From Pelotomaculum sp. UBA3103 (GTDB taxonomy: Bacteria; Bacillota; Desulfotomaculia; Desulfotomaculales; Pelotomaculaceae): DNA of 20,248 bases. The stretch is from the NCBI GenBank assembly GCA_002365855.1, contig DFAP01000015.1, positions 1 through 20,248 on the forward strand, written 5' to 3'. This document shows, one piece after another, positions 14,417-20,248 of this stretch (within the stretch, counting starts at the first letter, position 1; each line of letters starts with the position of its first letter). The notes beneath the pieces were generated by a model that was given only the letters and a program-made list of their open reading frames with translations, did not search any database and was not told where the DNA came from. The translations under genes were made by a program, and so were the position numbers.

Positions 14417-15127
14417 ATGACGCTGATTCTCATTGTGGATGATGAGCGCTCACTGGTTAAAGGGCTCAAATACAGCCCTGAGAAAGAGGGATACGAGGTA
14501 GCCACCGCTTATGACGGAGAAGAGGCTCTTGCCGTTGCTGCAAGAATGCCTGTTGATCTCATAGTGCTTGACCTGATGCTGCCGAAATTGGACGGCCTGG
14601 AGGTCTGCCGCCGTATAAGAAAGGAAAAGAACACTCCAGTCATTATGCTCACCGCAAAAGGAAATGATGTTGACAAGATTGTCGGTCTGGAAGTGGGCGC
14701 AGATGATTACCTGGCGAAACCTTTCAATGTCAGGGAACTGATTGCCAGAATCCGGGCGGTTCTACGCCGCGCTGCCGTTTCCCGGCATCCCGCTGCGCCG
14801 GCAGGCGCCTCTTTAGGCCAGGAGATTACCGCCGGTCAGTTGAAGATTGATTTAGCCCGCCGCCAGGTAACAATGGCTGGCCTGCCGGTAGAACTCAGCG
14901 CAAAGGAGTTTGACCTTCTGAGTGTCCTTGCCTCCCGCCCCGGCCAAATTTTTACCAGGGACATCCTGCTTGAGCAGGTTTGGGGCGCAGGTTATTTTGG
15001 TGACCCGCGGGTCGTTGATGTTTACATCCGGAGAGTGCGTGAAAAAGTTGAGGCTGATCCTTCATGCCCCGCCTGGATCCTCACAAAGTGGGGTTTGGGA
15101 TATTATTTTGAGGGGCTGAAGCAGTGA
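14417..15127 (+). CDS. OmpR/PhoP-family DNA-binding response regulator
   Basis: This 236-residue regulator has an N-terminal receiver domain with the acidic pair D8-D9, phospho-acceptor D52 (VLDLMLPKLDG), T79 and K101 (LAKPF). After an Ala/Pro-rich linker comes a winged-helix output domain (about 137-236) with the OmpR-class features LSAKEFDLLSVLASRPG, FTRDILLEQVWG and VDVYIRRVREKV. All receiver residues needed for phosphorylation are intact, in contrast to the receiver-like protein at 7303-7731. The start was set to the ATG at 14417 because AGGGGTG lies about eight bases upstream; the longer frame from 14348 has no site and no family-like sequence. The stop overlaps the start of the sensor kinase by four bases. 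A tandem half-site of the type bound by this regulator class lies at 16594-16610, so it may control the GerMN lipoprotein gene. Confidence 0.95.
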   Translation: MTLILIVDDERSLVKGLKYSPEKEGYEVATAYDGEEALAVAARMPVDLIVLDLMLPKLDGLEVCRRIRKEKNTPVIMLTAKGNDVDKIVGLEVGADDYLAKPFNVRELIARIRAVLRRAAVSRHPAAPAGASLGQEITAGQLKIDLARRQVTMAGLPVELSAKEFDLLSVLASRPGQIFTRDILLEQVWGAGYFGDPRVVDVYIRRVREKVEADPSCPAWILTKWGLGYYFEGLKQ

Positions 15128-16590
15128 AATGGTTTCATTTCAAGATAAGACTGGGGATACGCCCAAAGCTGGCTGGAACATACCTGCTGATCATTGTGGG
15201 GGTTTTATTAGGGATTAACTGGCTAGTTCTGGGCGCCCTGGAGGCTGACTACCTGCGTGACCGGGAGGTTAAATCTCTCACTAACGCGAATATCATAGCA
15301 CTGGCGGGGCAGGATGTTATTTTGCGGCAGGACCGCAATACCTATTATTTTGCCAGGAACTATGGTGAACAGGTGCGGTCACGGGTGATTATACTGGACG
15401 GGTCCGGGAAGGTTACGGTAGATTCCTTCGGGGAGAGCTGGCTTGAAGGCCAGTCGCTGTCTCACGCTGAAGTGGTCTCGGCACTGGCGGGGACGGGCCG
15501 GGCTGGTGTTTATACACTTCAGAGCAGTGGTGAAAAGGTGCTTTATGCGGCTGTTCCCGTCGGCGATCAAAAACCTGCCTCAGGTGCCGTAATGCTTGTG
15601 ACCGGCCTGAGTGATGTTTACATTGCCCTCGGAGAGATCCGCAGGCTGATGATGCTTGTTTCCACGGGGGGCGGCCTGATCGCGGTAGCTGTCGGACTTT
15701 TTTTGGCCGCACGCTTTACCCGCCCCATTCAAAACCTGACTGGAGCTGTGCAGGCGATGGCACAGGGTCAGCTTGGCCAGCGGGTGAAAATAGACAGCAG
15801 CGATGAATTAGGCAGGTTGGCGGAGTCGTTTAATGAAATGGCGGGGAAGCTGGAGAAGGAAGACAGGATTCGACGGCAGTTTTTAACAGACTCGTCCCAC
15901 GAATTAAAAACACCGTTAAGTTCAATTAAAGTCCTTGCCCAGTCCCTGCTTGACGGTAAAGAGCAGGATATCGAAGTTTACAGGGATTTTCTCCAGGATG
16001 TGAACACGGAAGCAGACCGTATGTCTCGCCTGGTTAATGATATGTTTCAGCTGGCCAAGCTTGAGGATGCCGAATATCCCGTGCAGTTTTCCGCACAGGA
16101 ACTTGAGCCTGTACTTGACCACGTCCAGGGCCTTTTAAGAGGACAAGCTGACTTAAAAGGAATCATCATGGAAATCAGACCTGCGCAGGGAGCCGGCGGC
16201 AGGACAGCCGTCGCTGATGTCATCAGCTGGCCTCTCAACAGGGACCTGTTTACACGCGTTCTGATCAACCTGTTGGACAACGCGCTTCGTTACACCTCCA
16301 CCGGGGGAAAAGTATTAGTAAGTTACCAGGTTGAACGGGATGAACTGGTACTCCGGGTATCAGACACAGGCAGAGGCATTCCCCAGGAGTATTTACCACA
16401 TATATTTGAACGTTTCTTCCGGGTGGACCAGGCCAGGGCACGGGAAACAGGTGGAACCGGGCTGGGGCTGGCAATCGCGCGGCAGGCTGTTCTCAGGCAT
16501 GGAGGCACGATCACGGTTGACAGCCGCCAGGGAGTGGGAACAACATTTGAGCTTCGTTTTCCAGGGACACCCGTGCGGGTTCACAGCTAA
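15124..16590 (+). CDS. Sensor histidine kinase, HAMP-containing (PhoR/WalK-like architecture without PAS)
   Basis: This 488-residue membrane kinase is the partner of the upstream response regulator. Transmembrane helix 1 is at about 17-39, an extracytoplasmic sensor at about 40-172, helix 2 at about 174-197 and HAMP at 198-250. The HisKA domain has the phospho-accepting H259 in DSSHELKTPLSSIK. The HATPase domain shows the N box NLLDNALRY (382-390), DTGRGIP (414-420), FERFFR (428-433) and GGTGLGLA (443-450). All kinase motifs are intact. The GTG start overlaps the regulator's TGA by four bases, and GAGGGG precedes it. There is no cytoplasmic PAS domain, unlike WalK of Bacillus. The sensor part, with VIILDGSGKVTVDS (88-101), is of the single-Cache type commonly seen in PhoR-like kinases. 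The stimulus is unknown. Confidence 0.95.
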   Translation: MKWFHFKIRLGIRPKLAGTYLLIIVGVLLGINWLVLGALEADYLRDREVKSLTNANIIALAGQDVILRQDRNTYYFARNYGEQVRSRVIILDGSGKVTVDSFGESWLEGQSLSHAEVVSALAGTGRAGVYTLQSSGEKVLYAAVPVGDQKPASGAVMLVTGLSDVYIALGEIRRLMMLVSTGGGLIAVAVGLFLAARFTRPIQNLTGAVQAMAQGQLGQRVKIDSSDELGRLAESFNEMAGKLEKEDRIRRQFLTDSSHELKTPLSSIKVLAQSLLDGKEQDIEVYRDFLQDVNTEADRMSRLVNDMFQLAKLEDAEYPVQFSAQELEPVLDHVQGLLRGQADLKGIIMEIRPAQGAGGRTAVADVISWPLNRDLFTRVLINLLDNALRYTSTGGKVLVSYQVERDELVLRVSDTGRGIPQEYLPHIFERFFRVDQARARETGGTGLGLAIARQAVLRHGGTITVDSRQGVGTTFELRFPGTPVRVHS

Positions 16591-16593
16591 AAC

Positions 16594-16622
16594 TGTAATA
16601 CTTTTGTAATAATGTTTATATA
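16594..16622 (+). promoter_or_regulatory. Tandem TGTAAT-N5-TGTAAT regulator site with -10 element, upstream of the GerMN lipoprotein gene
   Basis: TGTAAT (16594-16599) and TGTAAT (16605-16610) are separated by five bases, matching the WalR-type consensus TGTWAH-N5-TGTWAH and the 11-bp direct-repeat spacing typical of the OmpR/PhoP class. TATATA (16617-16622) is 17 bp beyond the first half-site, so the site would replace the -35 element. A further half-site, TGTTAA, lies at 16640-16645. Confidence 0.5.
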
Positions 16623-16687
16623 GACTTGAAATAATTTACTGTTAATATGTATGTAGCAACTGCAGGTGCGTATTACATCAGAAGGGA

Positions 16688-17287
16688 ATGAGGGAAATGC
16701 TGTTGAATTTACTGAACAGGATGGGGAGCAGGTCAGCCTGGAGGAGGATAACGGCTGCCGCTGTGATTCTCGTGCTTTTGCTGGCTCTTGGAGGCTGCCG
16801 CGCAAAAACCGAACAGCCGGCCCCGGGAGTCGGCCCCGGCCAGACCGGAATCAGCCCGGAACCAACGGAGTCGAAAGAAAAACTTTCCCTGTATTTCGGA
16901 GACCAGGATGCTATGTACCTGGTTCTTGAGGAGCGCGAGGTTGTAAAAGGCAGCAAGTCGCTTGAAACGGTAATTATTGAGGAATTAACCAGAGGACCCG
17001 TAAATCAAGGTCTGCAGAAAACAATACCCCAGGAAGCAAAACTGCTATCTGTGAACGTGGTAGACGGGGTAGCTTACCTGAACTTCTCCAGGGAGTTTCA
17101 GTCCAAACACCCGGGGGGCACAGCAGGAGAAATAATGACGCTGTATTCAATCACCAACTCTCTTGCTAAACTGCCCGGCATTGAAAAGGTGCAGTTCCTG
17201 CTGGCAGGTGAAAAGCAGGAATCCATCCTGGGGCACATGGACACATCCAGGCCTATTGAACCGGATTGGAACCTTGTTAAAAATTAA
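16688..17287 (+). CDS. GerMN domain lipoprotein
   Basis: This 199-residue lipoprotein has a basic N-terminus, a hydrophobic segment (about 21-36) and the lipobox LGGC with C37 as the acylation site, then a Pro/Gly/Glu-rich linker (about 38-63). The remainder is one GerMN domain, with KLSLYFGDQDAMYLVLEERE, IIEELTRGPVNQGL, VAYLNFSREF and LYSITNSLAKLPGIEKVQFLLAG as the family's recognisable stretches. In Bacillus, GerM carries this domain in tandem and functions in sporulation-linked envelope work; single-domain lipoproteins are found in many clostridia, and their function is not defined. The start is one of two nearby ATGs: 16688 has GAAGGG almost touching it, and 16697 has the same site at better spacing, so three residues are uncertain. 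It follows the two-component genes by 98 bp, which hold the tandem regulator site. Confidence 0.88.
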   Translation: MREMLLNLLNRMGSRSAWRRITAAAVILVLLLALGGCRAKTEQPAPGVGPGQTGISPEPTESKEKLSLYFGDQDAMYLVLEEREVVKGSKSLETVIIEELTRGPVNQGLQKTIPQEAKLLSVNVVDGVAYLNFSREFQSKHPGGTAGEIMTLYSITNSLAKLPGIEKVQFLLAGEKQESILGHMDTSRPIEPDWNLVKN

Positions 17288-17325
17288 CTTTTGGGCAGAG
17301 GCCAGATAAAAGGGGGTATAAAGCG

Positions 17326-18306
17326 GTGCCGGCCAACCTGACACCCCAATATTACGAGGCTGAGGAAGTTTTTAAAAAGGCGGTAACAATCGAGGAAAAG
17401 ATAGCAGCCCTTGAAGAAATGCTGGCGGTCATCCCGAAACATAAGGGCACGGAAAAAATGCAGGCTGATCTTAAAAAGCGCCTCTCCAAGTTTAAAGAGG
17501 AGGGGCAGAGGAAAGCCAAGGCCGCCGGCCGCGTCGACCCGTTCTTTATTGAGAAGCAGGGAGCCGGTCAGGTCGTGCTGCTGGGCTTTCCGAACACGGG
17601 GAAATCAGCGCTGGTGGCGTCGATGACCAGGGCCAAACCCAAGGTGGCTGAGTACCCTTTTACTACAACCATACCCCTTGCCGGGATGATGCCCTATCAG
17701 GATATCTTTATTCAGCTGGTAGACACGCCGCCAATCACCGCTGAGGTTGTGCCGCCCGGTTTATCAGGAACTCTGCGAAACGCCGACATGCTGCTGGTTC
17801 TTGTCGATGCCGCTTCTGATGACTGCCTGGAGCAGCTTATGTACTGCCTGTCCTACCTGAAAGAGAAAAAAATCATACGTGAGGGCAGCGCGCCGGGAGT
17901 CCGTGGGGTACCGCCCGGCAGGCTACTGGTTCTGGCCTCCAGGACCGACCTGCCGGAAAGTAAAGATAATATCCAGATCATGAATGAGCTGGGGCCAGGG
18001 GACATTGAGCTGTTCCCCGTGTCCGCCGCCAGGGGCCTGGGACTGGAGGCGCTCCGGGAGAAAATCTTTGAGACGCTGGACGTTATTCGTGTATACACGA
18101 AAATACCCGGCAGGGAACCAGATTTAAAAACACCTTTTGTCTTAAAAAGAGGAAGCACCGTTTTAGGGCTGGCAGGGTCAATTCACCGGGATCTGCCCCG
18201 GTTGATGAAAAGCGCCAGAATCTGGGGCTCAGCACGTTTCGAAGGGCAGTCGGTGATGCGGGATTACGTGCTGCAGGACCGGGATATCGTTGAAATAGCC
18301 CAGTAG
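17326..18306 (+). CDS. TGS domain-containing GTPase, DRG/Obg-like
   Basis: This 326-residue P-loop GTPase belongs to the developmentally regulated GTP-binding (DRG, COG1163) branch. An N-terminal helical region with many Lys and Glu residues (about 10-65) precedes the G domain. G1 is GFPNTGKS (87-94), G2 threonines occur in YPFTTTIP (110-117), and G3 is DTPP (133-136), with Pro where most relatives have Gly. The G4 position reads ASRTD (204-208) in place of the usual NKxD, and G5 is SAARG (233-237). The C-terminal TGS domain covers about 254-325. The atypical G4 may change nucleotide specificity or affinity, although the aspartate is kept. The GTG start at 17326 has AGGGGG upstream. It follows the GerMN gene by 38 bp in the same direction. 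Relatives act on ribosomes or in translation; the role here is not shown. Confidence 0.88.
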   Translation: MPANLTPQYYEAEEVFKKAVTIEEKIAALEEMLAVIPKHKGTEKMQADLKKRLSKFKEEGQRKAKAAGRVDPFFIEKQGAGQVVLLGFPNTGKSALVASMTRAKPKVAEYPFTTTIPLAGMMPYQDIFIQLVDTPPITAEVVPPGLSGTLRNADMLLVLVDAASDDCLEQLMYCLSYLKEKKIIREGSAPGVRGVPPGRLLVLASRTDLPESKDNIQIMNELGPGDIELFPVSAARGLGLEALREKIFETLDVIRVYTKIPGREPDLKTPFVLKRGSTVLGLAGSIHRDLPRLMKSARIWGSARFEGQSVMRDYVLQDRDIVEIAQ

Positions 18307-18309
18307 GAG

Positions 18310-18331
18310 GCCCATATCAATTTCGATGGGC
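18310..18331 (+). other. Small hairpin after the GTPase gene
   Basis: GCCCAT (18310-18315) pairs with ATGGGC (18326-18331) over a 10-nt loop, immediately after the stop codon. No U run follows. It may help 3' end stability before the terminator. Confidence 0.35.
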
Positions 18332-18338
18332 TACGGCG

Positions 18339-18387
18339 AAAAGCACTGAACAAATTGTCACCGCTTTGTTCGGGGCTTTTTATTTTT
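18339..18387. terminator. Bidirectional terminator between GTPase and pyruvate kinase genes
   Basis: GAACAAA (18348-18354) pairs with TTTGTTC (18365-18371), extended outward by AAAAGC (18339-18344) with GCTTTT (18375-18380). CTTTTTATTTTTA follows on the plus strand, and the minus strand has GCTTTT at its end. It lies between convergent genes. Confidence 0.8.
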
Positions 18388-18400
18388 AGTCGCAGACGGC

Positions 18401-19855
18401 TCATGTTTTTTTATGTCCCACCTCACGGGTCTGTACCAGGCTGGTGCCGCCCGGCACACCTGGAGTGCCTGCAGTTATAACGGCCAAATCTCCGGGGGAG
18501 ATGGCCTCACAGTCCAGCGCCATGTTCAGTGCTTCCTCGATCATTGTGTCAGTGCGCTGCGTCTCCTTGACCAAAATTGGCAGGACACCCCAAACAAGGG
18601 TAAGCTTTTTCATCACTTCAGGAGAGGGTGTTGCGGCTATAATGGGTGCTCTTGGCCGGTATTTGGCCACCATGCGGGCAACCTGCCCGGATTTGGTTGC
18701 GGCAATAATCACGGATGCGCCCAGGTTCATAGCAACGGTACAGGCGGCATGGCTTAAGGCTTCAGTGGCTGTCAGCGTTCCGGAGAACCTTCCTTTTAAT
18801 CTCAACATTTCCTCGTAAGGGAGCACTTCCTCAGTGCGGCGCGCGATCCTGGCCATCGTTTCCACCGCTTCGGCAGGGTAAGAGCCTGTTGCTGTTTCCG
18901 CCGACAACATGACTGCGTCGGTTCCATCAAAAATAGAGTTGGCTACATCAGATGCCTCCGCCCTGGTGGGACGGGGGTTATATACCATGGACTCAAGCAT
19001 CTGCGTTGCAATGATCACAGGTTTACCCCTGGCACGGCATTTTTGAATGACGGTTTTTTGTACCAATGGCACCTCTTCGGTAGGTATTTCCACTCCCAGG
19101 TCACCCCTGGCTACCATTACGCCGTCTGAGACCCTGATAATTTCCTCCAGGTGGTCAATCCCTTCCTGGCTCTCAATCTTTGCTATTATGTCAATCCTGC
19201 TGTTTTCCTGTCCAAGTATCTCACGAATGCTGTTGACGTCTGCAGCGCTGCGTACAAATGAGGCGGCCACAAAATCCATATTATTGGCAATGGCGAAATT
19301 CAGGTCGTCAATATCCTTCTGGCTTAAGAACGGAAGATTGGCCCTGACCTCCGGGAGGTTAACCTGTTTGCGTTCTTTGAGCAATCCGCCATGCGTGACA
19401 CGACTGATAATATTAGTCCCGTCAGATTCTATTACAGAAAGACTGATCAGGCCGTCAGACAGTAAAATATTATCGCCATATTTAACGAGGCCTGGCAGTT
19501 CGTCATAGCTAACCTGAACTTCCCGTTCATCGCCTTCTATCCGGCGATTTGTTAGAATAAACTGCTGGCCGGGGATTAATTCAACCTGCTTATTTTTTAT
19601 GGGCCCTATTCTTATTTCCGGGCCCTTGGTGTCCAGCATCAGGCCCACTTCGACGCCAAACTCGCTGCAAGCCTTTCGTACCAGCTGAATGAGGCGCTTG
19701 TGTTCCTCATGAGTGCCATGAGAAAAGTTTAACCTGGCTACATTCATGCCGGATTGAACAACAGCCTTAATTTTATCCAGGTCGTTCGTAGAAGGACCCA
19801 GGGTGCAAATAATTTTCGTCTTGCGTAAAGATTTGACATTTGCTCCACATTGCAT
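18401..19855 (-). CDS. pyk: Pyruvate kinase
   Basis: This 484-residue enzyme converts phosphoenolpyruvate and ADP to pyruvate and ATP. Catalytic features are RKTKIICTLGPS near the N-terminus, R41 and N43 in ARLNFSHGT, LDTKGPEIR (74-82), K226 and E228 in IAKIES, the metal-binding D252 in VARGDLGVEIP, ATQMLESM and the TRAEASDVANSIFDGTD segment. The B domain and C-terminal allosteric domain are both present. It ends without the extra C-terminal phosphohistidine-type domain found in Bacillus pyruvate kinase. The ATG at 19853-19855 was chosen because the family N-terminus is at residue 10 and no earlier start fits; the ribosome binding site is weak (GGTGGGA). A TGTTACAAT extended -10 lies upstream. 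Transcription ends at the shared terminator at 18339-18387. Confidence 0.96.
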   Translation of the reverse strand: MQCGANVKSLRKTKIICTLGPSTNDLDKIKAVVQSGMNVARLNFSHGTHEEHKRLIQLVRKACSEFGVEVGLMLDTKGPEIRIGPIKNKQVELIPGQQFILTNRRIEGDEREVQVSYDELPGLVKYGDNILLSDGLISLSVIESDGTNIISRVTHGGLLKERKQVNLPEVRANLPFLSQKDIDDLNFAIANNMDFVAASFVRSAADVNSIREILGQENSRIDIIAKIESQEGIDHLEEIIRVSDGVMVARGDLGVEIPTEEVPLVQKTVIQKCRARGKPVIIATQMLESMVYNPRPTRAEASDVANSIFDGTDAVMLSAETATGSYPAEAVETMARIARRTEEVLPYEEMLRLKGRFSGTLTATEALSHAACTVAMNLGASVIIAATKSGQVARMVAKYRPRAPIIAATPSPEVMKKLTLVWGVLPILVKETQRTDTMIEEALNMALDCEAISPGDLAVITAGTPGVPGGTSLVQTREVGHKKT

Positions 19856-19883
19856 GATGTTTATCCCACCAGTTTTTTAAGAT

Positions 19884-19904
19884 ATTGTAACACAGGCTTG
19901 TTAC
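19884..19904 (-). promoter_or_regulatory. Extended -10 promoter and operator-like palindrome of pyk
   Basis: On the minus strand TGTTACAAT (complement of 19884-19892) is an extended -10 element, giving a leader of about 22 nt before the pyk start. A perfect 6-6-6 palindrome, GTAACA (19887-19892) and TGTTAC (19899-19904), overlaps it. A repressor bound there would block the promoter. Confidence 0.45.
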
Positions 19905-20248
19905 TCTGGGATATTCTAAGCTTAAAAACTTAAGAGGCATCAGGTGACCAGTCAAAATGTTATAGTTTACATAAATGGCGCATATTGTCTCATAGTAAGC
20001 GTAAACTATTTTTACGGGTGTTTTGCCGGAAAGATTTAAACGGGAGGTAATGAAAAAGTATAAAAGCGGCAAATCGTGGTTAGCATAGACAACAGAAGGG
20101 GTGGCGGGCACAAAACCACCTCTTCAGATCTGTCCGAACGGTACTTTAATATTTTTTTAATTTGTATGTATATTTGTTTTTGGAAATTTTGAGAAGGATT
20201 TCAGCAATAATAACAGAACTTACTTCTTATATACAGTAGTTATGCAGT
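19905..20248. other. Gene-free tail at the right edge
   Basis: I see no coding sequence that I can support. The region is A/T-rich, particularly from 20140. It contains a 9-bp perfect inverted repeat, ATAGTTTAC (19962-19970) with GTAAACTAT (20001-20009), a small CTTAA/TTAAG hairpin near 19921-19934, and GGGAGG (20042-20047) close to an ATG that opens a frame of only 12 codons. The next gene probably begins beyond the window. Confidence 0.5.
19962..20009. repeat. 9-bp inverted repeat
   Basis: ATAGTTTAC (19962-19970) and GTAAACTAT (20001-20009) are exact reverse complements separated by 30 bases. On the plus strand the right arm is followed by TTTTTACGG. It may be a weak A/T-rich hairpin or two half-sites of a regulator. 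Confidence 0.45.

Noticed and set aside
20050..20088. 12-codon frame after GGGAGG
   Set aside because: The ribosome binding site is only about two bases from the ATG, the product has no features, and nothing suggests a leader peptide.
19773..20111. 112-codon minus-strand frame overlapping the pyk start, with GAGGTGG near its GTG
   Set aside because: The protein has no recognisable domain or motif, overlaps pyk by 83 bases in another frame, and crosses the pyk promoter region. The ribosome binding site is probably chance.

Overview
The window looks like chromosomal DNA of a low-to-moderate GC, spore-forming, anaerobic Gram-positive bacterium, most plausibly a clostridial relative of the Peptococcaceae (Pelotomaculum/Desulfotomaculum type). 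The support is indirect: AGGAGG-like ribosome binding sites with frequent GTG and TTG starts, a GerMN lipoprotein and a SPOCS-like protein (families typical of spore formers), a ylqG/ylqH-like flagellar-export pair, an ADP-forming acyl-CoA synthetase, and an AmmeMemoRadiSam locus. There is no rRNA, tRNA, CRISPR array, recognisable transposase or prophage. The first ~102 bases are a poly-A tract followed by 13 G, which looks like a contig edge or assembly artefact.

Layout. 107-1843 (+): a membrane chemoreceptor whose signalling tip is strongly altered. 1971-2841 (-): a FliK-C-like protein and a small FlhB C-domain protein, translationally coupled. 2941-6147 (+): a LysE-type exporter, a LigB/MEMO-AMMECR1 fusion and the matching radical SAM enzyme, probably one operon. 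6195-7731 (-): a SPOCS-like plus CNA-B-like protein and a degenerate receiver-domain protein, separated by a repeat-rich 460 bp spacer and bracketed by an inverted pair of 26-bp repeats. 7893-11064 (-): an ADP-forming acyl-CoA synthetase and, 10 nt downstream, a BioD-like/DRTGG protein. 11208-13748 (+): divergent alpha-glucan phosphorylase. 13799-14242 (-): YaiI/YqxD family protein. 14417-18306 (+): an OmpR-family response regulator, its sensor kinase (4-nt overlap), a GerMN lipoprotein and a TGS-domain GTPase. 18401-19855 (-): pyruvate kinase, followed by a gene-free tail to 20248.

How the genes fit together. Three loci concern carbon and energy: glucan phosphorolysis to glucose-1-phosphate, pyruvate kinase, and ADP-forming acyl-CoA synthetase, which would make ATP and acetate from acetyl-CoA without phosphotransacetylase and acetate kinase. 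The two-component system is followed by a tandem TGTAAT-N5-TGTAAT site in front of the GerMN lipoprotein gene, which suggests that this regulator family controls the lipoprotein.

The least understood parts, and the best places to look for something new, are the LigB/MEMO-AMMECR1-radical SAM operon with its exporter, the chemoreceptor with a rebuilt tip, the SPOCS/CNA-like protein, and the receiver protein that has lost its metal-binding acids. Several start codons were moved from the longest reading frame to positions supported by a ribosome binding site; these changes are stated in each entry.
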